From: Caldanaerobacter subterraneus
GTDB taxonomy: Bacteria > Bacillota > Thermoanaerobacteria > Thermoanaerobacterales > Thermoanaerobacteraceae
Direction of reading: 5' to 3'
DNA length: 64,000 bases
Assembly: GCF_004345675.1 (NCBI RefSeq)
Contig: NZ_SLWU01000001.1
Span: forward strand, 62,001-126,000
Part shown: positions 17,870-26,444 of the stretch, one piece after another
Position numbering within the stretch: the first letter of the stretch is position 1
How the letters are laid out: each line of letters opens with the position of its first letter
Translations under genes and position numbers: made by a program
Notes under the pieces: generated by a model
Database searches by the model: none
Seen by the model: the letters and a program-made list of their open reading frames with translations, nothing else
What the model was told of the DNA's origin: nothing

Positions 17870-18988
17870 ATGAAGGCAAAAGTGTACTACTATAACATGA
17901 GGGCAGATAAGGCATCCAGCAGTTTGGCTTCAAAGGTGGCGCGAATTTTTGACCTGGCAGGCTTTAAAAGCATAATAAACAAAAATGACCTGGTAGCGAT
18001 AAAAATTCACTTTGGAGAAAAAGGGAACAATGCTTACATACATCCAATATACGTAAGAAAAATAGTGGACAAGGTCAAGAGCTACGGCGGAAAACCTTTT
18101 TTGACAGATACAAACACTCTTTACAAAGGCAGTCGTTCCAATGCGGTAGACCATTTGGTTACTGCCATTGAAAATGGCTTTGCCTATGCTGTTGTAAATG
18201 CTCCTATAATAATAGCAGACGGACTTTTGAGCAAAAACTCCATTGAGGTAAAAATTAACAAGAAGCACTTTGATACAGTAAAGATAGCTTCTGACATATT
18301 CTATGCTAACGCCATGATTGTCATGTCTCACTTCAAAGGTCATGAACTTGCGGGATTTGGCGGTGCTATAAAGAATTTGGCCATGGGATGCGCTCCTGCG
18401 GCAGGGAAACAGCAGCAGCACTCCACTGTAAAGCCTGTAGTGGGCAAAGGCTGTACCGCCTGTCAGATGTGTATAAGGAATTGTCCTGTAGGTGCCATAT
18501 CTTTGGTTAACGGTTCTGCCTATATTGACCATTCAATATGCATAGGGTGTGGAGAATGCGTTTCAATGTGCCAGTATGGAGTTATTAAGCCTCAATGGGG
18601 AACAGATATGGACGCTTTTATAGAGAGGATGACAGAATACGCCTATGGGGCATATTCTGTTAAAAAAGGTAAAATCGCTTTTATAAACTTTGTGATGAAT
18701 GTCACACCGCTTTGCGACTGTACTCCCTGGAGCGATGCGCCAATTGTTCCTGATGTTGGGATACTGGCTTCTTTTGACCCTGTTGCTATAGACCAGGCAA
18801 GCTATGACCTTGTAAACCAGCAATTTGGACATAGAGGTACAGCTTTGGAAGAAGCAGGGTATGGAATGGATCCGGGAGAGGACAAGTTTAAAGCGCTTCA
18901 TCCCGAGACTAAAGGAGAGCTGCAGCTAAAATACGGAGAAGAGATTGGCTTAGGTACTAGAGATTATGAGCTCATAGAACTGAAATAG
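17870..18988 (+). CDS. DUF362 protein with two 4Fe-4S clusters
   Basis: 372 residues. An N-terminal DUF362 domain (VAIKIHFGEKGNNAYIHP ... FLTDTNTLYKGSR ... MSHFKGHELAGFGGAIKNL) is followed by a bacterial ferredoxin segment with two cluster motifs, CTACQMCIRNCP and CIGCGECVSMC (about residues 194-235), and a C-terminal DUF362 part. Such proteins are common in anaerobes and presumed redox-active; no reaction is established. Terminator directly after. Confidence 0.85.
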   Translation: MKAKVYYYNMRADKASSSLASKVARIFDLAGFKSIINKNDLVAIKIHFGEKGNNAYIHPIYVRKIVDKVKSYGGKPFLTDTNTLYKGSRSNAVDHLVTAIENGFAYAVVNAPIIIADGLLSKNSIEVKINKKHFDTVKIASDIFYANAMIVMSHFKGHELAGFGGAIKNLAMGCAPAAGKQQQHSTVKPVVGKGCTACQMCIRNCPVGAISLVNGSAYIDHSICIGCGECVSMCQYGVIKPQWGTDMDAFIERMTEYAYGAYSVKKGKIAFINFVMNVTPLCDCTPWSDAPIVPDVGILASFDPVAIDQASYDLVNQQFGHRGTALEEAGYGMDPGEDKFKALHPETKGELQLKYGEEIGLGTRDYELIELK

Positions 18989-19011
18989 CAGGTTTATCCT
19001 GCTATTTTTTT
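18984..19011 (+). terminator. Rho-independent terminator of the fabZ-murJ-DUF362 group
   Basis: AATAGCAGG (18984-18992) and CCTGCTATT (18998-19006) form a perfect 9-bp stem with a TTTAT loop, followed by a T run; it overlaps the stop codon. Confidence 0.9.
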
Positions 19012-19089
19012 AAAATTTTTAATGATTTTTGATAACGTTTGTTGTATTATATTAATAGAAAGGGAGTATCTACAAAGGAGAGGAATTTA

Positions 19090-19245
19090 ATGGAAAAGTA
19101 TTTTATAATAATTCCTATAATTTCAATGATAACAGTGGCACTGCTTTTCTTTATACAGGTGCTTTTTATAAAGTGGACGGATAAAATCTTTGGGATAAAG
19201 GAAGAAAAAGAGAAAAAAGGTGTGGAAGATAAAAAAGAAGAGTAG
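19090..19245 (+). CDS. Small single-pass membrane protein (51 aa)
   Basis: The ATG at 19090 has AAAGGAG 9 nt upstream. The product is MEKYFIIIPIISMITVALLF and continues as one hydrophobic helix (about 5-28), then a lysine/glutamate-rich cytoplasmic tail (about 35-51). No family recognised. The next gene begins 10-16 nt later, so the two are probably cotranscribed. A longer in-frame TTG start at 19039 has no ribosome binding site and was rejected. Confidence 0.6.
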   Translation: MEKYFIIIPIISMITVALLFFIQVLFIKWTDKIFGIKEEKEKKGVEDKKEE

Positions 19246-19260
19246 AAGGAGCGGGTGTCG

Positions 19261-20073
19261 TTGAAGATAGGCTTTAAGAGAAATGAAAAAAATGGAGTGG
19301 TTTTCTACACTATACCTTCCTTTGAAGAGACAGGAATTGTTAAGCACCTTTTTACTACGAGAATAGGTGGTGTGAGCAAGGGCAAATTTGCTTCTTTAAA
19401 CTTGAGCCTTAAAAGATATGACTCGAAAGAAGAGGTATACGAAAATTTCAAGATAATATGCAGAATAGGGGAATTTACATGTGAAAACATGGTTTTTTCT
19501 GACCAGGTCCATGGTAATGTAGTGAGAAAAATCACATATGAAGATAGGGGCAAAAATTTTGGAAAAAATGATATTATAGGAGTAGATGGGCTTGTAACTA
19601 GCGAGAGAGGAATTCCACTTGTTACATTTCATGCCGATTGTGTGCCTTTGTTTTTCTTAGACCCTGTTAAAAAAGTTGTCGCTCTTTCTCATGCAGGGTG
19701 GAGAGGAACAGTGGCTTATATTGGACCAAATACAGTAGAAGTGATGAGAAAGGAGTATGGTTCAAATCCAAAAGACATACTGGTAGGAATAGGCCCCTCC
19801 ATATACAAATGTTGTTATGAAGTGGGGGAAGATGTGGCAGAAAGAGTAAAAGAAGCGATTGAGGACTGGAAAGAGGTTCTTGTTAAAAAGTCTGATGGGA
19901 AATGGCTATTAGATCTGCAACATGCTAATTATATCGAACTTGTAAAAAATGGGATACCTGATGAAAACATCACTGTAAGCCACATATGCACTTCCTGCAA
20001 TCTGGAGTTTTATTCTTACAGGAGAGATAAAGGCATAACAGGAAGTATGGCAGCTTTTGCAGAATTAAAGTAG
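19261..20073 (+). CDS. pgeF: YfiH/PgeF family (multicopper polyphenol oxidase fold) protein
   Basis: About 270 residues. FTTRIGGVSKGKFASLNLS, FSDQVHGNVV, VTFHADCVPLFFLDP, LSHAGWRGTV, GIGPSIYKCCYEVGEDV and CTSCNLEFYSYRRDKGITG carry the conserved His and Cys zinc ligands of the family. Characterised members act as purine nucleoside phosphorylases or peptidoglycan editing factors that remove aberrant cell-wall precursors. The TTG at 19261 has better spacing (9 nt) to AGAAGGAG than the GTG at 19255 (3 nt); either is possible. Confidence 0.85.
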   Translation: MKIGFKRNEKNGVVFYTIPSFEETGIVKHLFTTRIGGVSKGKFASLNLSLKRYDSKEEVYENFKIICRIGEFTCENMVFSDQVHGNVVRKITYEDRGKNFGKNDIIGVDGLVTSERGIPLVTFHADCVPLFFLDPVKKVVALSHAGWRGTVAYIGPNTVEVMRKEYGSNPKDILVGIGPSIYKCCYEVGEDVAERVKEAIEDWKEVLVKKSDGKWLLDLQHANYIELVKNGIPDENITVSHICTSCNLEFYSYRRDKGITGSMAAFAELK

Positions 20074-20138
20074 TTTTTCTTTTATCCTATTTGTTCTGAG
20101 GATTAAATTTAGGAATGACCATTTACGTTTTATTCCAC

Positions 20139-20163
20139 AAGACCTACTTCAAGGTCTTTTTTA
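20139..20163 (+). terminator. Rho-independent terminator after pgeF
   Basis: AAGACCT (20139-20145) pairs with AGGTCTT (20152-20158), followed by TTTTTT. Confidence 0.85.
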
Positions 20164-20234
20164 TTTTATCTAAAAAATTTTGTTCATGAGTTTTCTAGTT
20201 TACTAAATATTCGCCACAATTCATGCCACATTTG

Positions 20235-20250
20235 TGGTATACTTTTTGCA
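20235..20250 (+). promoter_or_regulatory. Sigma-54 promoter of the first LevR-type gene
   Basis: TGGTATACTTTTTGCA fits the -24/-12 consensus TGGYAYR-N4-TTGCW with GG and GC at the right spacing. The -24 box is overlapped by the inverted repeat CCACA-TT-TGTGG (20226-20237), a possible repressor site. TATACT inside it could alternatively be a SigA -10, but no good -35 lies upstream. Confidence 0.7.
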
Positions 20251-20280
20251 AAGTGAAATGTAAAGGGGGAGGCATTCATT

Positions 20281-23184
20281 ATGCTGGATAGGATTTTCGA
20301 AATTATACAAAAAGAAGATAAGAAAAATCCTTTGACTGATGAGCAAATTGCTGCTCTTCTTAATATCAAAAGAGAAGACGTTACGCAATTTAGACTTAAA
20401 AACAATATCCCTGATTCAAGGGAAAGAAGAAAACCCTATTTGTTAGAAGATTTAAAGAAAATAATTGAAGAAGACCCAAGTATTTCAGATAGAAATCTTA
20501 CTAAAAAGCTAAATCTTTTAGGCTACAACATATCTCGATTTGTAGTGTCACAGCTGAAAAAAGAAATTTTAAAAGAAATAAAAGTGGAAAGGAAGGTATA
20601 TCTTAAAAACTTTGTACCAGAAGAAGATGTAGAAAGTCAAAAAGAAGAGATATTGTCTTTCAAAGATATAATTGGCAGTGAAGGAAGTCTTAAAGCACAG
20701 ATAAGTTTAGCAAAAGCAGCAGTACTTTATCCTCCCCATGGTCTTCATACTTTGATAGTAGGTCCCCCTGGAGCAGGAAAAAGCCAGCTTGCTGAAGCTA
20801 TGTACAATTTTGCAGTAGAATCAGGCCGCTTTAAAGAAGGTGCTCCTTTTGTTGTGTTTAACTGCGCCGATTATGCAGATAATCCACAACTTCTAATGGC
20901 ACAGCTCTTTGGGTACGTCAAAGGAGCTTTTACCGGAGCTGATACAGAAAAAAGAGGGTTAGTAGAAAAAGCAAATGGAGGCATACTTTTTCTGGATGAA
21001 GTTCACAGGCTTCCTAGTGAAGGGCAAGAAATACTCTTTTATCTTTTAGATAAAGGCAAATTTAGGAGATTAGGGGAAACAGAGAGTACTAGAGAAGCGC
21101 AAATTATGCTCATTGCTGCTACCACTGAAAATCCAGAATCAGCACTTCTTCTGACTTTTAGAAGAAGAATTCCTGTTCTGATTGAACTTCCATCTCTTTC
21201 CGAAAGACCTCCTCATGAAAGATATGAGATAATCTATAACTTTTTCACAAAGGAATCTGTGCGTCTTAATAAGACTATTGTGATTAAAAAAGAGGCTTTA
21301 AAGGCTTTGATGCTATATGAGTGCCCAGGTAATTTAGGACAATTGCGGAGTGATATTCAGGTTGCCTGCGCAAAAAGCTTTCTAGCGTCACTTGGTAGTA
21401 AAAGTTCTTCTTTAGTTGTGGATGTTTCTGACCTTCCAAATCACGTCAAAATGGGCCTCTTTAGACTGAATAAAAGAGATCCTGAAATAGAAAGGTATTT
21501 GGGAGAGGACCTTGTCGTCTATCCTGACAAGAAGGTAAAAATATTTCCAAAAGAAGACAGGTATATGCTTCCTGACGAAATATACCAATTTATAGAAGAA
21601 AGGTTTATTGACTTAAAAAGACAGGGGCTTACAAAAGAAGAAATAGATAAAATTCTAAGCAAGGAAATGGAGATAGAGCTTAAAAAATTTGCTGCAAGTG
21701 TTAAAACCAGCATTTCAATTTCAAAGAAAGAGCTTGTAAATGTAGTAGGAGAAAAGATTGTGAATGCAGTCGAAAAAGCCTATGAAATCGCTAAGAGAAG
21801 TTTTAAGAATTTGGAGGATAATCTCTTTTACTCTCTTGCTATTCACTTGAGCGCGACGTATGAAAGGATATTGGGCGGCAAGCCCATCTTTAATCCTCAA
21901 CTGGAGAACATAATCAGAGAATATCCTTTGGAGTATTCCACAGCTAAGATTATGGCTAAAGAAATAAATAAAGAGCTTGGAATTGAGCTTCCCGAGGAAG
22001 AGATAGGGTTTATAGCTATGTACTTAAAGACTTTTTCAGGAGAAAAGCCCGTGGAAGGGGGAAGAGTGGGGGTAATTGTCTTGACTCACGGACATGTGGC
22101 AAGCAGTATGGCAGAGGTGGCTAATAGGCTTTTGGGAGTTAATCATGCTATAGGTATAGACATGGCTTTAGATGAAAAACCCGAAAAAGTTCTTGAGAGG
22201 ACAATTGAGGTTGTAAAAAGAATAGATGAAGGTAAGGGTTGCATTATACTAGTAGATATGGGTTCTCTTGTAACCTTTGGTGAAATTATAACAAAAAGAA
22301 CTGGAATACCTACGAGAGTTGTAGCAAGAGTGGATACTGTGATGGTGTTAGAGGCAGTGAGAAGAGCTATTATACCTGAGACTACTTTAGATGAAATAGC
22401 AGATGCTATAGACAGTGAAAAGTCATATGTAGGGAAGGTAGAAACACTTTTTGACAAAAAGCCTTCCAAAGCTATTGTGACAGTATGTATAACTGGAGAA
22501 GGTACAGCCCTTAAAATAAAAAAGTACATTGAAGATTTGATTCCAGAACTTAAAGAAAATTACAAAGTAATTCCTGTCGGTATGCTAAGACAAGAGGATA
22601 TAGCAAAAGAGATAGAAAAAATAAGAAAAGAAAATGATGTGGCAGCATTTGTAGGTACAATAAATCCCGGCATAGAAAGTATACCCTTCATATCTGTAGA
22701 AGAAGTTTTAAAAGGAGATGGGGTAGAAAAGATAAAGAAGATAATAGGGCTTAAAAAGGAAAATCCGCTAAAAGAGGTAATTGACAAGGAGCTAATTTTC
22801 TTAGATGTAGATGCTTTTGTCAAAAGCGACGTGATAGATTTGCTGGCAGAAAAACTCTATGAAAAAGGATATGTGGATGACAGGTTTTTATTAAGCGTAT
22901 ATAAAAGGGAAGCTATGGGAGCTACTATTTTAAACGATGGAATAGCCATACCCCATGGTTACCCAGAACATGTCATAAAACCAGCCATAGCTATTGCAAA
23001 ATTGAAAGAGCCTATATATTGGGAAAAGGACCTCATGGCAGATTTAGTATTTATGATAGCGTTGAAAGAGGAGTCGAAAGAGTATTTTATGTATCTATAT
23101 CATGTTTTAACAGATCAAAATAGCATAAATAAATTGAAGGGAGCGCGAAATCCTGATGAAGTAAGAGAGATTCTTACGAGTTAG
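20281..23184 (+). CDS. LevR-type sigma-54 activator with PRD and PTS domains
   Basis: 967 residues. Order: DNA-binding N-terminus (about 1-100); AAA+ sigma-54 activation domain with Walker A GPPGAGKS (about 160), GAFTGA loop (about 216) and Walker B ILFLDEVH (about 235); PTS regulation domain (about 480-600); mannose-family EIIA-like domain with THGHVASS (about 603); EIIB-like domain with TVCITGEGTA (about 733); and a C-terminal fructose/galactitol-type EIIA domain with IPHGYPEH (about 890). The last replaces the second PRD of classical LevR. It should activate the sigma-54 promoter of the PTS operon just downstream, its activity set by phosphorylation from PTS proteins. It starts 31 nt after its own -24/-12 site behind AAAGGGGGAGG. 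Confidence 0.9.
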   Translation: MLDRIFEIIQKEDKKNPLTDEQIAALLNIKREDVTQFRLKNNIPDSRERRKPYLLEDLKKIIEEDPSISDRNLTKKLNLLGYNISRFVVSQLKKEILKEIKVERKVYLKNFVPEEDVESQKEEILSFKDIIGSEGSLKAQISLAKAAVLYPPHGLHTLIVGPPGAGKSQLAEAMYNFAVESGRFKEGAPFVVFNCADYADNPQLLMAQLFGYVKGAFTGADTEKRGLVEKANGGILFLDEVHRLPSEGQEILFYLLDKGKFRRLGETESTREAQIMLIAATTENPESALLLTFRRRIPVLIELPSLSERPPHERYEIIYNFFTKESVRLNKTIVIKKEALKALMLYECPGNLGQLRSDIQVACAKSFLASLGSKSSSLVVDVSDLPNHVKMGLFRLNKRDPEIERYLGEDLVVYPDKKVKIFPKEDRYMLPDEIYQFIEERFIDLKRQGLTKEEIDKILSKEMEIELKKFAASVKTSISISKKELVNVVGEKIVNAVEKAYEIAKRSFKNLEDNLFYSLAIHLSATYERILGGKPIFNPQLENIIREYPLEYSTAKIMAKEINKELGIELPEEEIGFIAMYLKTFSGEKPVEGGRVGVIVLTHGHVASSMAEVANRLLGVNHAIGIDMALDEKPEKVLERTIEVVKRIDEGKGCIILVDMGSLVTFGEIITKRTGIPTRVVARVDTVMVLEAVRRAIIPETTLDEIADAIDSEKSYVGKVETLFDKKPSKAIVTVCITGEGTALKIKKYIEDLIPELKENYKVIPVGMLRQEDIAKEIEKIRKENDVAAFVGTINPGIESIPFISVEEVLKGDGVEKIKKIIGLKKENPLKEVIDKELIFLDVDAFVKSDVIDLLAEKLYEKGYVDDRFLLSVYKREAMGATILNDGIAIPHGYPEHVIKPAIAIAKLKEPIYWEKDLMADLVFMIALKEESKEYFMYLYHVLTDQNSINKLKGARNPDEVREILTS

Positions 23185-23204
23185 TACAATACATGTCAAA
23201 AAGA

Positions 23205-23220
23205 TGGCATAATTCTTGCT
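23205..23220 (+). promoter_or_regulatory. Sigma-54 promoter of the galactitol-type PTS operon
   Basis: TGGCATAATTCTTGCT is a full -24/-12 match (GG and GC ten apart), 38 nt before the EIIA start. The inverted repeat GTAAGA ... TCTTAC (about 23161-23177), just inside the 3' end of the activator gene, is a possible part of an activator site, although close to the promoter. Confidence 0.85.
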
Positions 23221-23257
23221 ATATAAAATTTGCGAGATAACGAGGAGGTTGTATTTG

Positions 23258-23734
23258 ATGAAGCTTACAGAGTTTTTCCACAAAGAATTGATTGTTACTA
23301 ATTTACAGGCCAATAACAAAGAAGAAGTTTTTGAGGTTCTCTTTAATAAATTATTAGAGAATGGGTACGTAAAAGAAAGTTTTTTAGAAGGGATAATGAC
23401 CCGCGAAAAGAATTTTCCCACAGGGCTTCTTTTAAATGGCAATAATGTTGCTATTCCCCATACAGATCCAGAACATGTTTTAAAACCTGCAATTGCAGTA
23501 GCTACTCTCTCAAAGCCAGTGGTATTTAAAAATATGGCTAATCCTCAAGAAGATGTAAATGTAAATATAGTATTTATGATAGCTCTAAATGCAGCTCACA
23601 GTCAAGTAGAGCTATTGCAGCGACTTGTTGAAATGATTCAAAACGAAAATTTACTTGAAGAAATTTTAAAAGCGAAAGGTGGTGATGAAGTTGTAAAAAT
23701 AATAGAAAGTTATCAGACATTAGAAAAGGAGTGA
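23258..23734 (+). CDS. PTS EIIA, fructose/galactitol family
   Basis: 158 residues from the ATG at 23258, 9 nt after GAGGAGG; longer in-frame starts lie inside the promoter region and were rejected. The phosphorylation motif is VAIPHTDPEHVLKPAIAVATL (one His is the phospho-acceptor). The protein transfers phosphate from HPr to EIIB during sugar uptake. It closely resembles the C-terminal EIIA domain of the activator encoded upstream. First gene of a IIA-IIB-IIC operon under a sigma-54 promoter. Confidence 0.88.
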   Translation: MKLTEFFHKELIVTNLQANNKEEVFEVLFNKLLENGYVKESFLEGIMTREKNFPTGLLLNGNNVAIPHTDPEHVLKPAIAVATLSKPVVFKNMANPQEDVNVNIVFMIALNAAHSQVELLQRLVEMIQNENLLEEILKAKGGDEVVKIIESYQTLEKE

Positions 23735-23738
23735 GAAA

Positions 23739-24032
23739 ATGGTTAGTATGAGGAAAAAGACAATATTAGTGGCATGCGGAACGGGAATTGCAACTTCTAC
23801 GGTGGTAACAGAAAAAATATTGGAAGCTGCAAAAAAGGAGAACTTGGATGTAAATATCATACAGTGTAAAGTATCTGAGATAAAAAGCTACGCAGAGGAT
23901 GCAGATTTTATAGTCACTACGACAATACTAAAAGATAGTTTTGGGAAAAAAAGTATAAATGCACTTCCTCTTATAACAGGTATAGGAGAAGAACAAGTAT
24001 TGAAAGAAATTATTGAAGAAATAAAGAAGTGA
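23739..24032 (+). CDS. PTS EIIB, galactitol family
   Basis: 97 residues with the P-loop ILVACGTGIATSTVV, whose Cys is the phosphorylated residue in GatB-type EIIB proteins. It starts 4 nt after the EIIA stop. It passes phosphate from EIIA to the sugar carried by the EIIC encoded next. Substrate not determinable from sequence; galactitol-type components also carry other polyols and pentoses. Confidence 0.9.
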   Translation: MVSMRKKTILVACGTGIATSTVVTEKILEAAKKENLDVNIIQCKVSEIKSYAEDADFIVTTTILKDSFGKKSINALPLITGIGEEQVLKEIIEEIKK

Positions 24033-24042
24033 GGTGTAATCT

Positions 24043-25290
24043 ATGAGTATTATCAAATATATTTTGGATTTGGGAGCAACAGTAATGCTTCCAATAATAA
24101 TTTTCTTACTGGCCCTTATATTAGGAGAAAAACCAGGTAGAGCTTTCAGATCAGCACTTACTATAGGAATAGGTTTTGTGGGGATAAATCTAGTAATTGG
24201 ATTACTCGTTAATAACCTCGGTCCTGCGGCTCAAGCAATGGTAGAACATATGGGAGTTCATCTTAACGTAATAGACGTCGGTTGGCCTGCTTCTGCAGCA
24301 ATTGCTTTTGCCTCAAAAGTAGGAGCTTTTGTTATTCCTATAGGTCTTTTAGTAAATATAATAATGCTTGCTACCAGACTTACAAAAACTGTAAACGTAG
24401 ACTTATGGAATTATTGGCATTTCGCATTCACTGGAGCTTTAGTGACAGCTGCTACAGGAAGCCTAACATGGGGATTGGTTGCAGCAGCAATAAATGCCGC
24501 GATTGTTTTATTGCTAGCCGACTGGACAGCAAAAATGGTACAGGATTTCTATGGCTTACCAGGTATATCACTTCCACACGGATTTTCTGCGGCTTATGTT
24601 CCAATAGCCATTCCTCTTAATAAACTCATAGACAAAATCCCAGTTATAAACAAAATTGAAGCGGACACAGATACAATAAACAAAAGATTCGGCATTTTTG
24701 GTGAACCTATTGTGATAGGATTAATTTTGGGTGTTGTTCTAGGTATATTGGCAAAATACGATGTGAAAGGAATTTTAAACTTGGGTATTTCAATGGCTGC
24801 TGTAATGCTTTTACTGCCCAGGATGGTACGAATTTTAATGGAAGGATTAATCCCTATCTCTGAAGCAGCAAAAGCTTTTATGCAAAAGAGATTTCAAGGC
24901 AGAGAATTTTACATTGGACTTGATTCTGCAATAGCTGTTGGACACCCTGCTGCAATAGCCACAGCATTGGTATTAGTTCCCATAACTATACTTCTTGCAA
25001 TAATATTGCCTGGTAACCATGTGTTGCCTTTTGGTGATTTGGCTACAATTCCTTTTATGGTAGTTATGGTTGTACCGGTAACTAAGGGTAATGTCTTTAG
25101 GTCTATATTGATTGGTACAATAGTTATAGGAGTGGGATTGTGGATTGCAACAAATGTGGCTCCTTTGTTTACTCAGGTTGCTGCAGAAGCTGCCTTCAAG
25201 TTCCCAACTGGAGCTACAGAAATATCCAGCATATGCGATGGTGCTAATCCTTTGACATGGGTGATTTTGCAGATAATGAGGCTATTTTAA
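24043..25290 (+). CDS. PTS EIIC, galactitol family permease
   Basis: 415 residues, about 10-12 hydrophobic segments. The N-terminal block LGATVMLPIIIFLLALILG, the ALTIGIGFVGINLVIGLL segment and FPTGATEISSICDGANPLTW at the end are typical GatC-type EIIC sequence. Membrane channel of the PTS; last gene of the operon, followed by a bidirectional terminator shared with the convergent regulator gene. Confidence 0.9.
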   Translation: MSIIKYILDLGATVMLPIIIFLLALILGEKPGRAFRSALTIGIGFVGINLVIGLLVNNLGPAAQAMVEHMGVHLNVIDVGWPASAAIAFASKVGAFVIPIGLLVNIIMLATRLTKTVNVDLWNYWHFAFTGALVTAATGSLTWGLVAAAINAAIVLLLADWTAKMVQDFYGLPGISLPHGFSAAYVPIAIPLNKLIDKIPVINKIEADTDTINKRFGIFGEPIVIGLILGVVLGILAKYDVKGILNLGISMAAVMLLLPRMVRILMEGLIPISEAAKAFMQKRFQGREFYIGLDSAIAVGHPAAIATALVLVPITILLAIILPGNHVLPFGDLATIPFMVVMVVPVTKGNVFRSILIGTIVIGVGLWIATNVAPLFTQVAAEAAFKFPTGATEISSICDGANPLTWVILQIMRLF

Positions 25291-25318
25291 AAAATGGGAG
25301 GGCTTCCTCCCATTTAAT
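25291..25318. terminator. Bidirectional terminator between PTS operon and SorC-type regulator
   Basis: AAATGGGAGG (25292-25301) and CCTCCCATTT (25306-25315), a perfect 10-bp stem with a GCTT loop and T or A tracts on both sides. Confidence 0.85.
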
Positions 25319-26261
25319 TTTCAATTAAATAGTGAGCTACTTCTATATCTGTGACAAGTATATCTATCCATTTTCCTACTAAAGCAGCTTTTACAATTTC
25401 TTTTTTATGAAGGCCACCTGCTACACCCATCATGATTCTGGCACTTTTACGTATTTTAGATAAATTGCCTGCAATTAATCGTTCGTGGATGGGGTGAGAT
25501 ACTATTCTGCCACTTGCATCAATAAAGTGCAGGGCAATGTCTCCTATTGCTCCTACTTTCTCTAGATCTTTTATTTCATCGACAGTGATGTAGTTGTATT
25601 CCAGAATTGTAGAATTCCATAGGCTTCCTAAGCCTACCAAAGCTATATCTATATTTTCACTTTTCTCAATTACTTGACTTACAAGTGGATTTTTTAAAAA
25701 GACTTCTTTTTCATGTTTATTGCTTGCAAAAGCAGGAGCGTGTAGTAACAGACATTTTCCGCTTATTGCAGAAGATATCTGCATGGCAATGTGGTTACTA
25801 AGGAGAGATGGAGTATGTCCCATTCCACCTATTAAAGGTACTACTGTAGTATCAGGGTAGTAAATAGGTATTAAGTGGTTTGCAAGTGCTGAAAGAGTTT
25901 TACCCCAGGACACGCCTATTACGTCATTAGGTTCTAGTATGGAAATAAAGTAGTTAGCAGCTGCTTTTCCAAGTTCTACAATATCAGCATCCGACATAAC
26001 AGCTTTTTTAATCACTTTTACGCCTTTTAATCTGTATTTTTTCTGGATTTCTTCTTCAAGTTCTTTTACCCCAGATGTAGATGTTAGGACCTCTACTCTA
26101 ACAAGGCCTAATTCTTCCGCCTTTTTTAAAAGTTTTGAAACCCATGGCCGAGAAATTTGTAGCTTATCAGCTATTTGCTGCTGTGTTAGACCATAAGTAT
26201 AATACAATTCCGCTACCAAACTTATTTTTTGAAAAAGATGTAAATCTTTGTCTATTTTCAT
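25314..26261 (-). CDS. SorC/DeoR-type sugar-binding transcriptional regulator
   Basis: About 315 residues. N-terminal helix-turn-helix (YYTYGLTQQQIADKLQISRP, then WVSKLLKKA) followed by the SorC sugar-phosphate-binding domain (GVSWGKTLSALA, VPLIGGMG, GVAGGLHKKEIVKAALVGKWIDILVTD). Such proteins usually repress a neighbouring sugar operon until a phosphosugar binds. Divergent from the epimerase-dehydrogenase operon; a palindrome at its promoter is the likely operator. The ATG at 26261 has GGTGA about 8 nt upstream; GTG/ATG codons at 26273/26270 are alternatives. Confidence 0.88.
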   Translation of the reverse strand: MKIDKDLHLFQKISLVAELYYTYGLTQQQIADKLQISRPWVSKLLKKAEELGLVRVEVLTSTSGVKELEEEIQKKYRLKGVKVIKKAVMSDADIVELGKAAANYFISILEPNDVIGVSWGKTLSALANHLIPIYYPDTTVVPLIGGMGHTPSLLSNHIAMQISSAISGKCLLLHAPAFASNKHEKEVFLKNPLVSQVIEKSENIDIALVGLGSLWNSTILEYNYITVDEIKDLEKVGAIGDIALHFIDASGRIVSHPIHERLIAGNLSKIRKSARIMMGVAGGLHKKEIVKAALVGKWIDILVTDIEVAHYLIEN

Positions 26262-26341
26262 TGTTTTCATCACCGTCTAATTTTGTTTAATTTGCTCTCC
26301 TTAATCTTATCACAGTCAAGTAATTATTACAAGATTTTGTC

Positions 26342-26371
26342 TATCTTTTGCTTGACTTTTTAAAAAAGATA
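26342..26371. promoter_or_regulatory. Probable operator of the SorC-type regulator
   Basis: TATCTTTT (26342-26349) and AAAAGATA (26364-26371) form an inverted repeat that overlaps the promoter of the rightward operon; binding would block RNA polymerase. Confidence 0.5.
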
Positions 26372-26380
26372 AGTTAAACT
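26352..26380 (+). promoter_or_regulatory. SigA-type promoter of the epimerase-dehydrogenase operon
   Basis: TTGACT (26352-26357), 17 nt spacer, TAAACT (26375-26380). Confidence 0.65.
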
Positions 26381-26444
26381 AAATAATAAGGAGCACGATT
26401 GATATCAATAGGAACATTTGTTACTAAATTTATGGAGGGCAAAA

